In this document: positions 7,559 to 17,557 of the stretch, piece by piece
Layout: each line of letters begins with the position of its first letter
Numbering within the stretch: the first letter of the stretch is position 1
From: Candidatus Saccharimonadota bacterium
GTDB lineage: Bacteria; Patescibacteriota; Saccharimonadia; Saccharimonadales; Saccharimonadaceae
Reading direction: 5' to 3'
DNA length: 64,000 nucleotides
NCBI GenBank assembly: GCA_017460225.1
Contig: JAFUBM010000019.1
Coordinates: 1 to 64,000, forward strand
The notes under the pieces: model-generated
Told to the model about the DNA's origin: nothing
The model's input: only the letters and a program-made list of their open reading frames with translations
Database searches by the model: none
Translations under genes and position numbers: made by a program

Positions 7559-9850
7559 TTACTGGGCGACACAGCGAATGGGCATGGCGGTGCGTTTGTT
7601 GCTTTGGTCGTCGATTATGGAAGCACTTATTTTAGTATCGCGGGCTGAGCCGGCATTATAACTATTCTTTGTCCAAGTGTATGACGCGCTTGTAGTGGTA
7701 CGATTGCTACTGGAATAGGAGATAAAACCAGTATTTGCAAAATTGAATGGAGTTAGTTTAAGGAAATCATCGATCGAGTTAGTAGTAAGTGCGGTTCCTG
7801 ACGGGTCGTAATATGGTGGGTTGAGGATGAGACCGACGACGCTTTTGTTGGCCTTGCCGCTGGTAGTTCCGCGGACTGGAAGCTGCCAACCTCGGGGACA
7901 AATGTCGTAACTGGCTAAGTAATCACCTTTGATGGTTTCGGCAGTGGCGGCGTACCAGTTGTAATAAATGCCAGTATAGGTAAGAGCGTGTGCAGGAGTA
8001 TAGTCGCTGTCGACGTAGATGGTTCCATTTTCTATATAGGTCAGACCGTAGTTTTTAATGTGTGCCGAAGTGTCGCTAGAAGCGCCCGGAAAAGTAAAAA
8101 TAGTTTCGGCGTTAGGCGTGTAGTCCGTGGCAATATTCGTGTCCGCCGGCGTGAGAGTTCCAACTGTAGAAAGGTCAAGCCGTAGATTTTGAGCCATCCA
8201 GCAATTACCGTCGGCGAGATGACGGACAAGATACTCTGTGCCGTCGCGTACGTCGGTTAGCGCAAAGGTCCCGACTCCCGTGGCGGCGTTGGCCGCTAGG
8301 GTTGCCGTTTCGTCGAGAACATCCTCGCCGGTCTCCGGATCTATCATGGTGATGTCGTTGACTAGTTGGGTAGTTCCGGAATAATCGAGGATTCGCGCTC
8401 CGCTACCAGCAATGTTGTTCCATCGGTTGGTGTTGGCGCAGATGGCGGGTGTTATTTCTTGCATCTCGGAAATTATATAGTCATATTCACCATCGTTGTC
8501 GTTGTCGGAAGTTCTGGATTGTAAGCCGGCGTAGAGGACAGAGGCGGCGGTTTGGTTAGTCTCTAGACTAGAGGGGCTAGTATAGCGAGAGATGTAGTTG
8601 TAATCATACGGCTCGATGTGAAGCCAGAAGTCGTAATACCCTTCATCGTCATTGTCGCCCAAGATGGTCTCGGCCGGCATAGTGCAGACGATAATCGCGC
8701 CGTTGTCGGTTAAAGATAAATTTTCATCGGTGAAGGTACAAGTTTGGTAACCACCATCATCGGTAGACAGAGTAGCGGTAGTCCGCATGCTACTCGTAAC
8801 GGTATAGTTGCCGTCTGAGTCTTTGCTAGCGAGAATGGTGGAGTGGGGTACTAGATAGACCGTAATGTTGTCTGCTGTAATAAGCGAAGAAGCGGAGCTG
8901 GAACTGACGGAGGCGGATAGATCGAAGCTAAGGGTCTGGTTGGTGCCTTGGGAGACATAATAAGTGCTACGGGTTAAGTTCTTGCTGGCCGTATCTAGAG
9001 AATCGCTACTGGCAAGAGCAGTATAAACGAGCTCGTTGGTATAAGTACCCGCTAAGACATCCGTGTCGATCATAATGCCATAGTAGATGTCGAAAGTGTC
9101 GCCAGCGGAGAAACCGGCATTGCTGGCGGTAGTATTAGTATATAGCTCTACGGCCTGGCCAAAGATTGGGACGGCGGACCAAGTATCTTGGTTGTAGATG
9201 GCAGCGTCATTGACTTTGGTGAGTTCTTGGCCTAGTTTGTTAGACGGAATAATACTAGACAGAGTCCAGCCCCAAGAAGAGTCAGAGAAGATGGCAGGGG
9301 TAGCGAGACCGGTTTGGCTGTCGATGGAATTAGTAATGGCGGGGATGGTGGCGTTGGTAGAGGAGAAGGTATGAGAAAGAGCGTTGGAGTCGGAAATAGT
9401 GGAGAGATAAACCGCATAGAACTTACCCGGGGTAGTAATACCGATTGTTTTCTTGATTACGACTTCCGTGCCAAGATTGCCGTCTGAGACGGAGGTGGGG
9501 TGGATATCACCAAAGAGAATGTCGCCATGGTTGGAGTCGCTAATCGACCCGCCGGCCTCGGTTGCGGCGACGTCTGGGTCGAGCTCTAGACTGACGGCGT
9601 CCCACATGGCTCCAGCGGAAACGGTTTCGGCATGAGCGGAGGACTCAGCTACGGCATAAGGAATAAGCACAAAAGAGAGGAGGAAGACCGCGAGTCTAGC
9701 GAGTGAACAATAGAAGGAGCGCCGGGCGGCACGTTGAGAACTGCCTGCGGAAGTAAGCGTGCCTGAGGAAGCGAGCGGATTGCAATAGTGTCCAATATAA
9801 TCACCTTGGCTTCTTGCCCGGATTAGATTGATTTTGTGCTGGTCTTGCAT
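7559..9850 (-). CDS. Large secreted FISUMP-domain surface protein (paralogue 1)
   Basis: A 763-residue protein. The start is unusual: ~45 residues precede the hydrophobic signal (about 47-70, FYCSLARLAVFLLSFVLIPY) and include the motif GDYIGHYCNP, which is repeated in the paralogue at 53779. A long Ser/Thr/Asp-rich beta region follows (about 75-520) with ELDPDVAATEAGGSISDSNH. The C-terminal ~220 residues match the Fibrobacter succinogenes major paralogous (FISUMP) pattern: GNCWMAQNLRLDLS, YNWYAATAET, ICPRGWQLPVRG, ending PIRCVAQ. No LPXTG signal or second membrane helix was seen. The protein is probably exported and displayed on the surface, perhaps for host contact. It has a ~250-nt structured leader. 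Binding partner unknown. Confidence 0.75.
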   Translation of the reverse strand: MQDQHKINLIRARSQGDYIGHYCNPLASSGTLTSAGSSQRAARRSFYCSLARLAVFLLSFVLIPYAVAESSAHAETVSAGAMWDAVSLELDPDVAATEAGGSISDSNHGDILFGDIHPTSVSDGNLGTEVVIKKTIGITTPGKFYAVYLSTISDSNALSHTFSSTNATIPAITNSIDSQTGLATPAIFSDSSWGWTLSSIIPSNKLGQELTKVNDAAIYNQDTWSAVPIFGQAVELYTNTTASNAGFSAGDTFDIYYGIMIDTDVLAGTYTNELVYTALASSDSLDTASKNLTRSTYYVSQGTNQTLSFDLSASVSSSSASSLITADNITVYLVPHSTILASKDSDGNYTVTSSMRTTATLSTDDGGYQTCTFTDENLSLTDNGAIIVCTMPAETILGDNDDEGYYDFWLHIEPYDYNYISRYTSPSSLETNQTAASVLYAGLQSRTSDNDNDGEYDYIISEMQEITPAICANTNRWNNIAGSGARILDYSGTTQLVNDITMIDPETGEDVLDETATLAANAATGVGTFALTDVRDGTEYLVRHLADGNCWMAQNLRLDLSTVGTLTPADTNIATDYTPNAETIFTFPGASSDTSAHIKNYGLTYIENGTIYVDSDYTPAHALTYTGIYYNWYAATAETIKGDYLASYDICPRGWQLPVRGTTSGKANKSVVGLILNPPYYDPSGTALTTNSIDDFLKLTPFNFANTGFISYSSSNRTTTSASYTWTKNSYNAGSARDTKISASIIDDQSNKRTAMPIRCVAQ

Positions 9851-10101
9851 GATTCCTACCTCTCTTTAGTTTTGCACCTCGGAGGTGGAATTGTGTCGAC
9901 TAGAGAAATCTAGAAAAACAAAATTGGCACCGCGAGGTGCAACAAATCATTACGACATATCAACGCGCTGATGCACTTTGAATGCATACTGACTTTCCTA
10001 CACGGTGCCAATATGTCATTCAAATAAGCATTACACGTTTGAAAAATCGTATAAAGTGCGCGTTTTGTTTCTTAACAAAACATTGTCGTATAATTTGTTG
10101 C
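9851..10101 (-). promoter_or_regulatory. Structured ~250-nt 5' leader of FISUMP gene 1 (riboregulator candidate)
   Basis: Read on the minus strand, the leader holds: hairpin GTTTTGTT-aaga-AACAAAAC near the 5' end; a long-range helix ATTGGCACCG / CGGTGCCAAT (strands at 10003-10012 and 9923-9932); an internal hairpin ATGCA/TGCAT; and a local hairpin GCACC-tcgc-GGTGC (9927-9940) that uses the same bases as the long-range helix, so only one can form. A last hairpin CACC/GGTG precedes the ribosome site AGAGAGGTAGG. The leader at 55939-56187 has the same order of elements. Promoter: TTGCAA, 18-base spacer, TGC-TAAAAT (10108-10137). The interval 10138-10191 holds nothing I recognise. Confidence 0.6.
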
Positions 10102-10191
10102 AGTTTTATTTTAGCACGAGCCTAGAGCGCTTTGCAAGCCTTGATATTTTATTCCGCTTATATTGTAATATTTTTGTTTTTAATGAGTAGG

Positions 10192-10220
10192 TTGCAAAAT
10201 ACGGGGAACTTATCTATAAT
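10192..10220 (+). promoter_or_regulatory. rplY promoter
   Basis: -35 TTGCAA (10192-10197), 17-base spacer, -10 TATAAT (10215-10220). The leader is ~16 nt with AAGGAGG before the ATG, so this gene is not leaderless. Confidence 0.75.
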
Positions 10221-10242
10221 AGAGGGAAACTAAGGAGGTAAA

Positions 10243-10926
10243 ATGTCTGATTATAATTTAAGTTTAGCTTTGCGAACAGAGACCGGCAAGAAAGCGCTCG
10301 CCCTCCGGAAAGAAGGCTTGGTGCCGTCGGTGATTTATGGTGGGAAATCGGAAGTGTTGGCGAAGTCGCCCTATAACGAGACGGAGAAGGTTGTCCGGCT
10401 GGCGGGGTATCATTCCCCGGTGGACCTGGTGATTGATGACAAGAAGAAGCTCGCCATCGTGAAATCCGTCCAGACGGACCCGGTCTCGCGGCGAATTATT
10501 GCTGTGTCGTTCCAGGAAGTGTCGGCAAAGAAGGCGGTGGAGGCAACGACGCCGATTGTGGTGAAAGATTTTGAGACGTCGGAAGCGTCGAAAGCGCACC
10601 TGTCGCTCGACCAAGTCTTAGAAGAAATTGACGTGAAGGCAAAGCCGGCGGATTTGCCAAAGGAAATCGCGATTGACGGCTCGAAGCTAGCGACTACGGA
10701 AGACAAACTGTTTGTGCGTGACCTAGTTCTCCCGGCAGGGGTGGAGCTGGCGGACAAGGAGCTGGACCCGGAGACGGTAGTAGCGAACGTCTATGACGCG
10801 GCGGCGGAAGCCGAGGCGCGTGAGGCGGAAGACAAGGCGGCCGCCGAGGCAGGCGAAATGTCCGCGGCGGACGTCCCGGCGGACAATGGTAGCAAGCCAG
10901 AGGAAGCCGCGCCAGCCGAAGCGTAA
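10243..10926 (+). CDS. rplY: Ribosomal protein bL25 (CTC/TL5 type)
   Basis: A 227-residue bL25 of the long CTC type that binds 5S rRNA. The N-terminal domain (about 1-95: LRTETGKKALALRKEGLVPS, VIYGG, then HSPVDLVIDDKKKLAIVKSV) is the 5S-binding barrel; a second beta domain follows (about 100-185), then an Ala/Glu/Pro-rich acidic tail of about 40 residues typical of the extended forms. The start is fixed by AAGGAGG. It forms a single-gene unit between its own promoter and a terminator. Confidence 0.93.
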   Translation: MSDYNLSLALRTETGKKALALRKEGLVPSVIYGGKSEVLAKSPYNETEKVVRLAGYHSPVDLVIDDKKKLAIVKSVQTDPVSRRIIAVSFQEVSAKKAVEATTPIVVKDFETSEASKAHLSLDQVLEEIDVKAKPADLPKEIAIDGSKLATTEDKLFVRDLVLPAGVELADKELDPETVVANVYDAAAEAEAREAEDKAAAEAGEMSAADVPADNGSKPEEAAPAEA

Positions 10927-10942
10927 ACTCGATACAAAAAAT

Positions 10943-10970
10943 GCCCCGGGCGGAGAGCTCGGGGCTTTTT
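10943..10970 (+). terminator. Rho-independent terminator after rplY
   Basis: Stem GCCCCG / CGGGGC (10943-10948 with 10960-10965) followed by TTTTT. Confidence 0.85.
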
Positions 10971-10976
10971 GCGGGG

Positions 10977-11285
10977 TTAAAATAGCGAACTGAGATAGTA
11001 GAATGCGAGGTGGTTCTGGGCCTTCTCAAATTCGGTGCGGAGTTCGTGCAGAGTGCGCAGTTCGTAATCGTCGGACTTCGACTTCTTGGCGAGCCGGTCT
11101 TCCAGCCAGGCAAACTCCGATACGAGGTTGGTGGCCATTTGGTCGAGCCTGGTAATCTGACGATCGAACAGTTGCTTGGACTCGGTCACGGACTGGTAAT
11201 CCGGGAAGTTTTCTTCCAGATCGGCCATGACGTTCTTGAACAGATTGACGTTCTGTGTGCAGTCTTTTAGAGTAGTGTACTCCAT
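10977..11285 (-). CDS. Small coiled-coil protein of unknown function
   Basis: A 102-residue charged, mostly helical protein with heptad-like hydrophobics (LFKNVMADLEENF, then LDQMATNLVSEFAWLEDRL) and no membrane segment, cysteine cluster or catalytic motif. It is transcribed from its own extended -10 (TGC-TATAAT near 11338-11343) with a ~45-nt leader that contains a small AGGCTG/CAGCCT hairpin and a GGAGGG ribosome site. It is convergent with rplY. I do not recognise the family; a structural or partner-binding role is possible. Confidence 0.5.
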   Translation of the reverse strand: MEYTTLKDCTQNVNLFKNVMADLEENFPDYQSVTESKQLFDRQITRLDQMATNLVSEFAWLEDRLAKKSKSDDYELRTLHELRTEFEKAQNHLAFYYLSSLF

Positions 11286-11405
11286 TTGCTAACCCTCCAA
11301 AATGGAAAAATACAAGGCTGAGACAGCCTAACTTCTTTATTATAGCACATTTCTTTAAAAAATACAAGTCTAAAATCTGCTTATGGCTCGTGATATAATC
11401 TAAGC

Positions 11406-13229
11406 ATGAGCAAGATTTTGATTATTGGTAATGTGCTTAAAGATATTTATCTTAGACTGGATGAGCGGAAGGAAGAGATTGAGGAAGATGGGAAGGGGGT
11501 GAAGTGGATCAACTGGGGGTTTGACGGGACGGCGCACGAGTTTTTCCGGCGGACAAGCGTGTTCTCCGGGGCGATTGTAACACTAGAGGTGCTGAAGAAG
11601 TTTGGGATAGAGGCGGAGATTTTGGGCGACGTGGCAAAGTGGACGGAAGACGGCATCGAGATTGACGAAAAGAAGACGGCGAACTACCGTTATATTCTCC
11701 AGGTGGGCGAGCAAATCTCGTATCTTTCGCCGAGTGAGAAGAGGGCAACGGAGCTGCCAGCGGAGCTGAAACTGCCGGCGGGAACGGAGCTGGTGTTTGT
11801 GGACCGGAGTGCGGTGTGGTCAAGAGAGCTGGTAGAGAAGCTGCTGAAATTGCTGGAGGAAAAGAAGAAGCTGAAGCTGGCGGTGTTTGCGCCTAAACGA
11901 GTGCAGAAGTTTATGGAGCCACTGATCGAGCAGGCGGACTATGTTTTTACGGAGCGGAAGTTCCGGGGGTTGCTACCGCGAGGGAAAGTTTGCTTGATCA
12001 ACGAAGAGGGGGCGAGCCTCGATGGAGCGGAAGTGAAGTTCCACGGGCTGTCGAAAACGGAGCTGCTAACGCACCTGACAACTTATTCTATCGTGGCGGC
12101 AAGCATACTGGGGGCGAGCCTGAGAGGCAAGACGGTGTATGATTCCCTGTTGATGGCAAAATTAAATATAGAAAACACACGGCTGGACGAAACTGTGCCG
12201 TTTAAGGAATTGGAGGAACTCGTGAGAGAAGAAAAAAGTAACGGTGTAAACCTAAAACAAATGGCCGCGCAACTCGTGGCGCGAGGTAAAGGTATCTTGG
12301 CCGCGGACGAAAGTGGCGGCTCGATTCACAAAAAGTTTGAGGGGATGGGGATTCCGGACGATTATGACCACCGGCGGGATTACCGTAACCTGTTCTTTAC
12401 GACAAAAGATCTGGAAAAATATGTCAACGGGGTGATTTTGTTTGACGAGACGGCGCGGCAGACAGCGGACGACGGACGGAACTTCGTGGAGTATCTGACG
12501 GCCAAGGGGATTATCCCGGGGATTAAGGTGGACATGGGTTTGGCAAACTTGCCGGGGAGCACGGAGAAATATACTTTGGGACTAAACGGGCTGACGGAAC
12601 GGCTGGAAGAGTACTATGAGATGGGGCTGAGATTTGCGAAGTGGCGCGCGGCGTTTGAGATTACAGAGACGACGCCGACAAAGAACGCCATCCAGAAAAA
12701 TTGCGAAATCCTGGCGGAGTATGCGCTGCTTTGCCAGAAGGCGCGGATTGTGCCGATTGTGGAGCCGGAAGTGGTGCACGACGGAGACTATGCGATAGAA
12801 AAATGTGCGGCGGTGACGGGGATAATCCTAAAGACATTGTTTGCTGAGATGGAGAAGAAACAAGTACAGATGAATGCGGCGATTCTCAAGGTCAATATGG
12901 TGCTGGCGGGGAGCAAGTTTGCGACGCCGTCGACGGCGAAAGAAGTGGGCGATTGGACGGCAAAAGTCCTGCGACGATATGTGCCGGAGAGCCTGGCCGG
13001 GGTAGTGTTCCTGTCTGGTGGGCAGGGGGTAGAAGAAGCGACGGAAAACTTGCAGGAAGTCACGAATCAAGGGCCGTTTCCTTGGCCGGTAACGTTTTCT
13101 TTTGCCCGGGCGCTGCAGGCGCCGGCGCTAGAAGCTTGGAAGGGCGATAACAAAAATGTCGAGGCAGCGCGCGAGGGATTCCACGCGCGGCTGGTAGCTA
13201 ACGCAAAGGCGCTGAAGAAAAACAGCTAG
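11406..13229 (+). CDS. Fusion: degenerate PfkB-like domain + class I fructose-bisphosphate aldolase
   Basis: A 607-residue two-domain protein. Residues 1-~262 follow the PfkB/ribokinase fold: ILIIGNVLKDIYLRLDE, a GFDGTAHEFF substrate loop, an LINEEGASLDG strand, and LGASLRGKTVYDSLLMA, which normally follows the GAGD anion hole. Here the GAGD position reads LTTYSIVAA, so the catalytic Asp is gone. Residues ~280-607 are a class I aldolase with every key residue in place: GILAADES, AKWRAAFEI (Lys 412), PIVEPEV, ILKVNMV (Schiff-base Lys 495), LSGGQG and FSFARALQ. It would split fructose-1,6-bisphosphate; the front domain may bind a sugar phosphate. TGA-TATAAT lies 6 nt before ATG. Its stop overlaps that of uvrA. 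Confidence 0.85.
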   Translation: MSKILIIGNVLKDIYLRLDERKEEIEEDGKGVKWINWGFDGTAHEFFRRTSVFSGAIVTLEVLKKFGIEAEILGDVAKWTEDGIEIDEKKTANYRYILQVGEQISYLSPSEKRATELPAELKLPAGTELVFVDRSAVWSRELVEKLLKLLEEKKKLKLAVFAPKRVQKFMEPLIEQADYVFTERKFRGLLPRGKVCLINEEGASLDGAEVKFHGLSKTELLTHLTTYSIVAASILGASLRGKTVYDSLLMAKLNIENTRLDETVPFKELEELVREEKSNGVNLKQMAAQLVARGKGILAADESGGSIHKKFEGMGIPDDYDHRRDYRNLFFTTKDLEKYVNGVILFDETARQTADDGRNFVEYLTAKGIIPGIKVDMGLANLPGSTEKYTLGLNGLTERLEEYYEMGLRFAKWRAAFEITETTPTKNAIQKNCEILAEYALLCQKARIVPIVEPEVVHDGDYAIEKCAAVTGIILKTLFAEMEKKQVQMNAAILKVNMVLAGSKFATPSTAKEVGDWTAKVLRRYVPESLAGVVFLSGGQGVEEATENLQEVTNQGPFPWPVTFSFARALQAPALEAWKGDNKNVEAAREGFHARLVANAKALKKNS

Positions 13230-16105
13230 AGGTATTTGGCGAGATATTTCCCCGTTGGGGTCTGGGCGGCTTTAGCCAGGTCTTCTGGCGTGCCTTCGGC
13301 GACGATTTGGCCGCCGCCTTGGCCGCCTTCGGGGCCCATATCGATAATCCAGTCGGCGGATTTGATGACGTGGAGATTGTGTTCGATGACAATCATCGAG
13401 TTGCCGCCGGCCACAAGTTTGTCGAGGATGGCGAGGAGACGTTTGACGTCGTCGGTGTGGAGGCCGGTAGTGGGCTCATCTAAGATATAGAGGGTCTTGC
13501 CGGTGCTGCGGCGAGAGAGCTCGGTGGCGAGTTTGATACGTTGGGCTTCGCCGCCGGAGAAGGTGGTGGCGGGCTGGCCGAGGCGGATGTAGCCAAGGCC
13601 GACTTCTTGGAGAGTCTTGAGCTTGTTATAAATCGCGGGGAGGTTTTTGAAAAACTCACAGGCTTCGTCGATGGTCATCTCTAGGACTTCGGAGATGTCC
13701 TTGCCCTTGTATTTGATCTCCAGGGCTTCGCGGTTGTAGCGGCGGCCGTGGCAGGTGGGACAGGTAACGTAGACGTCCGGGAGGAAGTGCATTTCGATTT
13801 TGTTGACGCCGTCGCCTTGGCAAGCTTCACAGCGGCCGCCCTTGACGTTGAAGGAGAAGCGGCCGGACTTATAACCGCGGACTTCCGCCTCCGGCTGGGC
13901 GGCAAAGAGGTCGCGGATGGCGGTAAAGACGCCGGTGTAGGTGGCCGGGTTGCTACGCGGAGTGCGGCCGATGGGAGACTGATCAACGATGACGACTTTG
14001 TCGAGATGCTCTAGGCCGTCGATGCGGTCGTGGAGGCCGGGGACGGTCTGGGCGTGGTTGAGACGAGCCTGGAGCTCTTTGGCAAGGATTTCGTTGACGA
14101 GGGTGGACTTGCCGGAGCCGGAGACGCCGGAGACGACAGTCATAACGCCGAGCGGGAACTTCACCGTGAGGTTTTTGAGATTGTTCTCGCGCGCGCCGAT
14201 GACGGTGAGGAACTTATCCTTCTTAGGCTTGCGGCGGGACTTGGGAGTGTCAATCTTGAGCTCGCCTTTGAGGTATTTGCCGGTCAGCGAGGCGGGATTT
14301 TGCATAATCTCCTCTGGCGTACCGGCGGCAACGAGACGGCCACCTTGGCTGCCGGCGGCAGGGCCGATGTCGATGATGTAGTCTGAAGACAGCATGGTGT
14401 CTTCGTCGTGTTCGACGACAAGGACGGTGTTTTTGAGATCGCGTAGATGCTTCAAGGTGGCGATGAGCTTGTCGTTGTCGCATTGGTGCAGGCCGATAGA
14501 CGGCTCATCGAGGACGTAGAGGACGCCCTGGAGACCGGAGCCGATTTGGGTGGCCAGGCGGATGCGCTGGGCTTCGCCACCGGAGAGAGTGTTGGCGGCG
14601 CGGCCAAGCTCGAGATAGCCGAGGCCAACGTCGTGCATAAACTGGACGCGCTCGCGGATTTCTTTTAGAATCGGGTCGGCGATTTGGTGTTCGGATTCGG
14701 TAAACTCCAAATCTTGGTTCAGAACCTTGAGGGTCTGGTCGACGTCGAGCGAACACATATCGATGATGTTTAGATCGTGGACAGTAACGGCGAGGACGGC
14801 GGGCTTGAGCCGGGCGCCGTGACAAGTCTGGCACTCGCGGACGCGCATAAAACGCTCGATGTCTTTCTTAATAAACTCGGAGACGTCGGGGTTATTATAA
14901 CGACGCTCAAGGTTAGGGATGACACCCTCGTAGGTGGTCTCGTAGACGGTGCCGGCGGCAAACTTGCCGCGACCGGAGACGGTGACTTTGTATTTTTCTC
15001 CGCCGGTGCCGTAGAGGATTTTTTCGATATCTTCGTCTCTGAGCTTGCCGATGGGAACGTGGATGGAAAAGCCGTGGCGCTCGCCGACGGTAGCGAGGCG
15101 TTTGAGCCAGTAAGAATCGTAAGAGATGCGGTTGAACGGACGGATGCCGCCCTCGGCGATGGTGAGATTGGGGTTTAAGACGAGCTTGGGGTCGATTTCC
15201 ATGCGGATGCCAAGGCCGGTACAGGTGGGACAGGCGCCCTCGGGGGCGTTGAAGCTAAATAAACGCGGCTCAAGCTCCGGGATGAGCTCGTCTGGGTGAT
15301 TAGGACAGGCGTAACGCTGGGAGAAAGTGTAGAGTTCTTCGCTTTTGAGGCCCTTTTGGGAGAGGGCGGTGGAGTTGTCGGTAATTTTGAGGAGCTTGAT
15401 GATTCCCTGCCCGAGCTCGAGAGCCTGCTCGATGGAGCCGGAGATGCGGGATTGCAAATCTGGCGAGAGAATAAAACGGTCGACCACAAGCTCGATGTCG
15501 TGACGCTCTTGTTTTTCGAGCTCCGGGAATTCATCGAGGGCATAGACGATGCCGTCGACGCGGACGCGAGAGAAACCTTTGGGGAGGTATTGGTCTGGGA
15601 GGTGGGCAAACTCACCCTTTTTTTGCTGAACGAGCGGGGCGAGGAGGAGGAGCTTGCTGCCCAAAGGGAGCTTCAAGACTTCTTCTACGATGTCTTCGAC
15701 GGAGCGGCGGGAGACCTCGCGGTGGCAAACGGGGCAGTGGGGGGTGCCGACGCGGGCAAAAAGCAGGCGGAGGTAATCATAAACTTCTGTAACGGTGGCA
15801 ACGGTAGAGCGAGGGTTGCGGGAAGTGGACTTTTGGTCGATGGAGATGGCGGGAGAGAGGCCGGTGATAGAGTCGACATCGGGCTTGTCCATGACGCCGA
15901 GGAACATCCGAGCATAGGAAGAAAGCGACTCGACATAACGGCGCTGGCCCTCGGCATAAATTGTGTCGAAAGCGAGGCTGGACTTGCCCGAGCCGGAGAG
16001 ACCGGTAATCACGACGAGTTTATCGCGCGGGATGTCGACATCGAGATTCTTAAGATTGTGTTGGCGGGCGCCGCGCACCCGGATGTAATTGTCTTCTAAG
16101 CTCAT
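13226..16105 (-). CDS. uvrA: UvrABC excinuclease subunit A
   Basis: A 959-residue UvrA, the damage-sensing ABC ATPase of nucleotide excision repair. Both ATP sites are complete: Walker [10 protein letters not shown] and GVSGSGKST; signatures [14 protein letters not shown] and [14 protein letters not shown]; Walker [14 protein letters not shown] and [12 protein letters not shown]. Zinc modules are kept (CPVC early; CEAC...CPTC in the second half). A start four codons earlier (MYKF) is rejected because that ATG overlaps the TATAAT box (16116-16121); the ATG at 16105 lies 10 nt after it and matches the family. The stop codon overlaps the convergent aldolase-fusion stop through a shared CTAG. Confidence 0.96.
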   Translation of the reverse strand: MSLEDNYIRVRGARQHNLKNLDVDIPRDKLVVITGLSGSGKSSLAFDTIYAEGQRRYVESLSSYARMFLGVMDKPDVDSITGLSPAISIDQKSTSRNPRSTVATVTEVYDYLRLLFARVGTPHCPVCHREVSRRSVEDIVEEVLKLPLGSKLLLLAPLVQQKKGEFAHLPDQYLPKGFSRVRVDGIVYALDEFPELEKQERHDIELVVDRFILSPDLQSRISGSIEQALELGQGIIKLLKITDNSTALSQKGLKSEELYTFSQRYACPNHPDELIPELEPRLFSFNAPEGACPTCTGLGIRMEIDPKLVLNPNLTIAEGGIRPFNRISYDSYWLKRLATVGERHGFSIHVPIGKLRDEDIEKILYGTGGEKYKVTVSGRGKFAAGTVYETTYEGVIPNLERRYNNPDVSEFIKKDIERFMRVRECQTCHGARLKPAVLAVTVHDLNIIDMCSLDVDQTLKVLNQDLEFTESEHQIADPILKEIRERVQFMHDVGLGYLELGRAANTLSGGEAQRIRLATQIGSGLQGVLYVLDEPSIGLHQCDNDKLIATLKHLRDLKNTVLVVEHDEDTMLSSDYIIDIGPAAGSQGGRLVAAGTPEEIMQNPASLTGKYLKGELKIDTPKSRRKPKKDKFLTVIGARENNLKNLTVKFPLGVMTVVSGVSGSGKSTLVNEILAKELQARLNHAQTVPGLHDRIDGLEHLDKVVIVDQSPIGRTPRSNPATYTGVFTAIRDLFAAQPEAEVRGYKSGRFSFNVKGGRCEACQGDGVNKIEMHFLPDVYVTCPTCHGRRYNREALEIKYKGKDISEVLEMTIDEACEFFKNLPAIYNKLKTLQEVGLGYIRLGQPATTFSGGEAQRIKLATELSRRSTGKTLYILDEPTTGLHTDDVKRLLAILDKLVAGGNSMIVIEHNLHVIKSADWIIDMGPEGGQGGGQIVAEGTPEDLAKAAQTPTGKYLAKYL

Positions 16106-16154
16106 AAACTTATACATTATACACTAAATGGGAGAGAAAGTCGAGAGCCTCGGG

Positions 16155-17555
16155 CTAGCTGTCATATTCGACAAGGGATTGGTACCACAAATAGAGCTCT
16201 TCTAGCAAAAAACTGTCTGCGCCTTTGTCTTCAAAGGTTTTTAGCTCCGCTAGGAACTTTGGCGCTTGGCGTGACAGGCGCGCTACGCGGTATTGTTGCC
16301 ACGCTTTAGCTTCGGCTTCTGTCAAAGCCGTGGGGAAATTGTGTGCTTTGTAATGGACTAGCAGCTCTGGTAAACGTTCGTCGTGGAAGTTGGGATGGAA
16401 ATCCGCTAAATCGTCCGCCGACGTTGCTTCGCGGATGACCGACAAGCGCAATCTATCGCCATCTGGCACAAAGGAGTCGTATAGCGCTCCCTCTACGTCC
16501 GCGGGCTTGCCTTCGTACACATCTTCGTCGGCCTCTTGCTTTAGCTGCTCGATTATTTCCGGGTGTTTTTGCAAGATGGCGAGATTTGCCTCTACGGTCT
16601 CGCGCGTTAGGCCGATATTCTGCCAAGCTTCGCCGGCGTCTAGGACGCCTAGCGGAGCGACCGCCGGACAGCGGTTGTAGGCTAGCTCTTTGACGCTGGG
16701 ATATAGCCGGTCTAGCAGACGGTTCGATTTCTGCGGGCGCTCCGGGTCTTCTGGCCTTTTTAACAATTCCTCTAGGTTTTGGCGTAAGTCAAAGACCAGG
16801 CAACCGCCTTTTTTAGTCAAAAACAGCGGGTAGGCAACGGTGGTAAAATTGTGCGCTGAGCCGTAGCGGCCGGACGAGTAGACAAAGGGGGCGGGATGCT
16901 CCGGGTTGAGAAGAGTTTTGACCTCGCGTTTGTCGCGGAGCTTGAAGAGGAAGCTAAATAGCTTGGGTTGTTTGTCGCGGATGAGCCGCGTAACGTCGAT
17001 GAGAGCGTTAACGTCCGATAGGGCGTCGTGGGCGGATTCGTGGGAGATGCCATTTGCCTTAGTTAAGAGCTCGAGACGGTTGGTAGGTTTGCCCTCTGCT
17101 GTAACGGGCCAGTTGATGCCCTCCGGGCGGAGCGCCCGCGTCATCCGGACGACGTCCAGTAAATCCCAGCGGGAGCGGCCATCTTTCCACATCCACTCAT
17201 ACGGGTCATAGAAATTGCGCCACATCAGATGTTGGATGAACTTGTCGTCGAAGCGGATGGAATTATACCCGGTGATAATTGTATCCGGCGTAAACACTTC
17301 TTCTGTCAAAAACTTTGCCAGCTCTCGCTCCGGGATGCCGTCTTCTACGGTCTTTTGCGGAGTAATCTTGGTGGTAAAAATCGCGCCTGGGGAGGGTAAG
17401 GTGTCGTCGGCTAGCCGGACTAGTAAGTTTACTGGCTTGCCGAGCGGCTTGAAATCGAGCGTGGTGCGCTGTCCGGCAAACTGCATAATCCGGTCGTCTG
17501 CCGCTGACAACCCAGAAGTCTCAAGGTCATAGAAGAAGAAGCTCGGCGCCGTCAC
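16155..17555 (-). CDS. sbcB: Exodeoxyribonuclease I
   Basis: A 466-residue ExoI, a 3'-5' single-strand DNA exonuclease used in recombination and repair. The DEDD nuclease core is visible: FFFYDLETSGL (motif I), GYNSIRFDDKF (motif II) and SAHDALSDVNALIDVTRLI (motif III). An SH3-like insert and a helical C-terminal domain follow. It starts with GTG two bases after the FKBP gene stop, so the pair is co-transcribed. From here to 22.9 kb the plus strand is no longer G-rich, unlike uvrA next door. Confidence 0.9.
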   Translation of the reverse strand: MTAPSFFFYDLETSGLSAADDRIMQFAGQRTTLDFKPLGKPVNLLVRLADDTLPSPGAIFTTKITPQKTVEDGIPERELAKFLTEEVFTPDTIITGYNSIRFDDKFIQHLMWRNFYDPYEWMWKDGRSRWDLLDVVRMTRALRPEGINWPVTAEGKPTNRLELLTKANGISHESAHDALSDVNALIDVTRLIRDKQPKLFSFLFKLRDKREVKTLLNPEHPAPFVYSSGRYGSAHNFTTVAYPLFLTKKGGCLVFDLRQNLEELLKRPEDPERPQKSNRLLDRLYPSVKELAYNRCPAVAPLGVLDAGEAWQNIGLTRETVEANLAILQKHPEIIEQLKQEADEDVYEGKPADVEGALYDSFVPDGDRLRLSVIREATSADDLADFHPNFHDERLPELLVHYKAHNFPTALTEAEAKAWQQYRVARLSRQAPKFLAELKTFEDKGADSFLLEELYLWYQSLVEYDS

Positions 17556-17557
17556 GG

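Noticed and set aside
9851-10101. RNase P-like or T-box identity for the FISUMP leader, suggested by AGGAAAG and GGTGC
   Set aside because: Only isolated short matches; no T-box antiterminator or specifier, and the element is a leader upstream of a ribosome site.
16106-16117. uvrA starting at MYKF
   Set aside because: That ATG overlaps the TATAAT box and would not be transcribed from that promoter.
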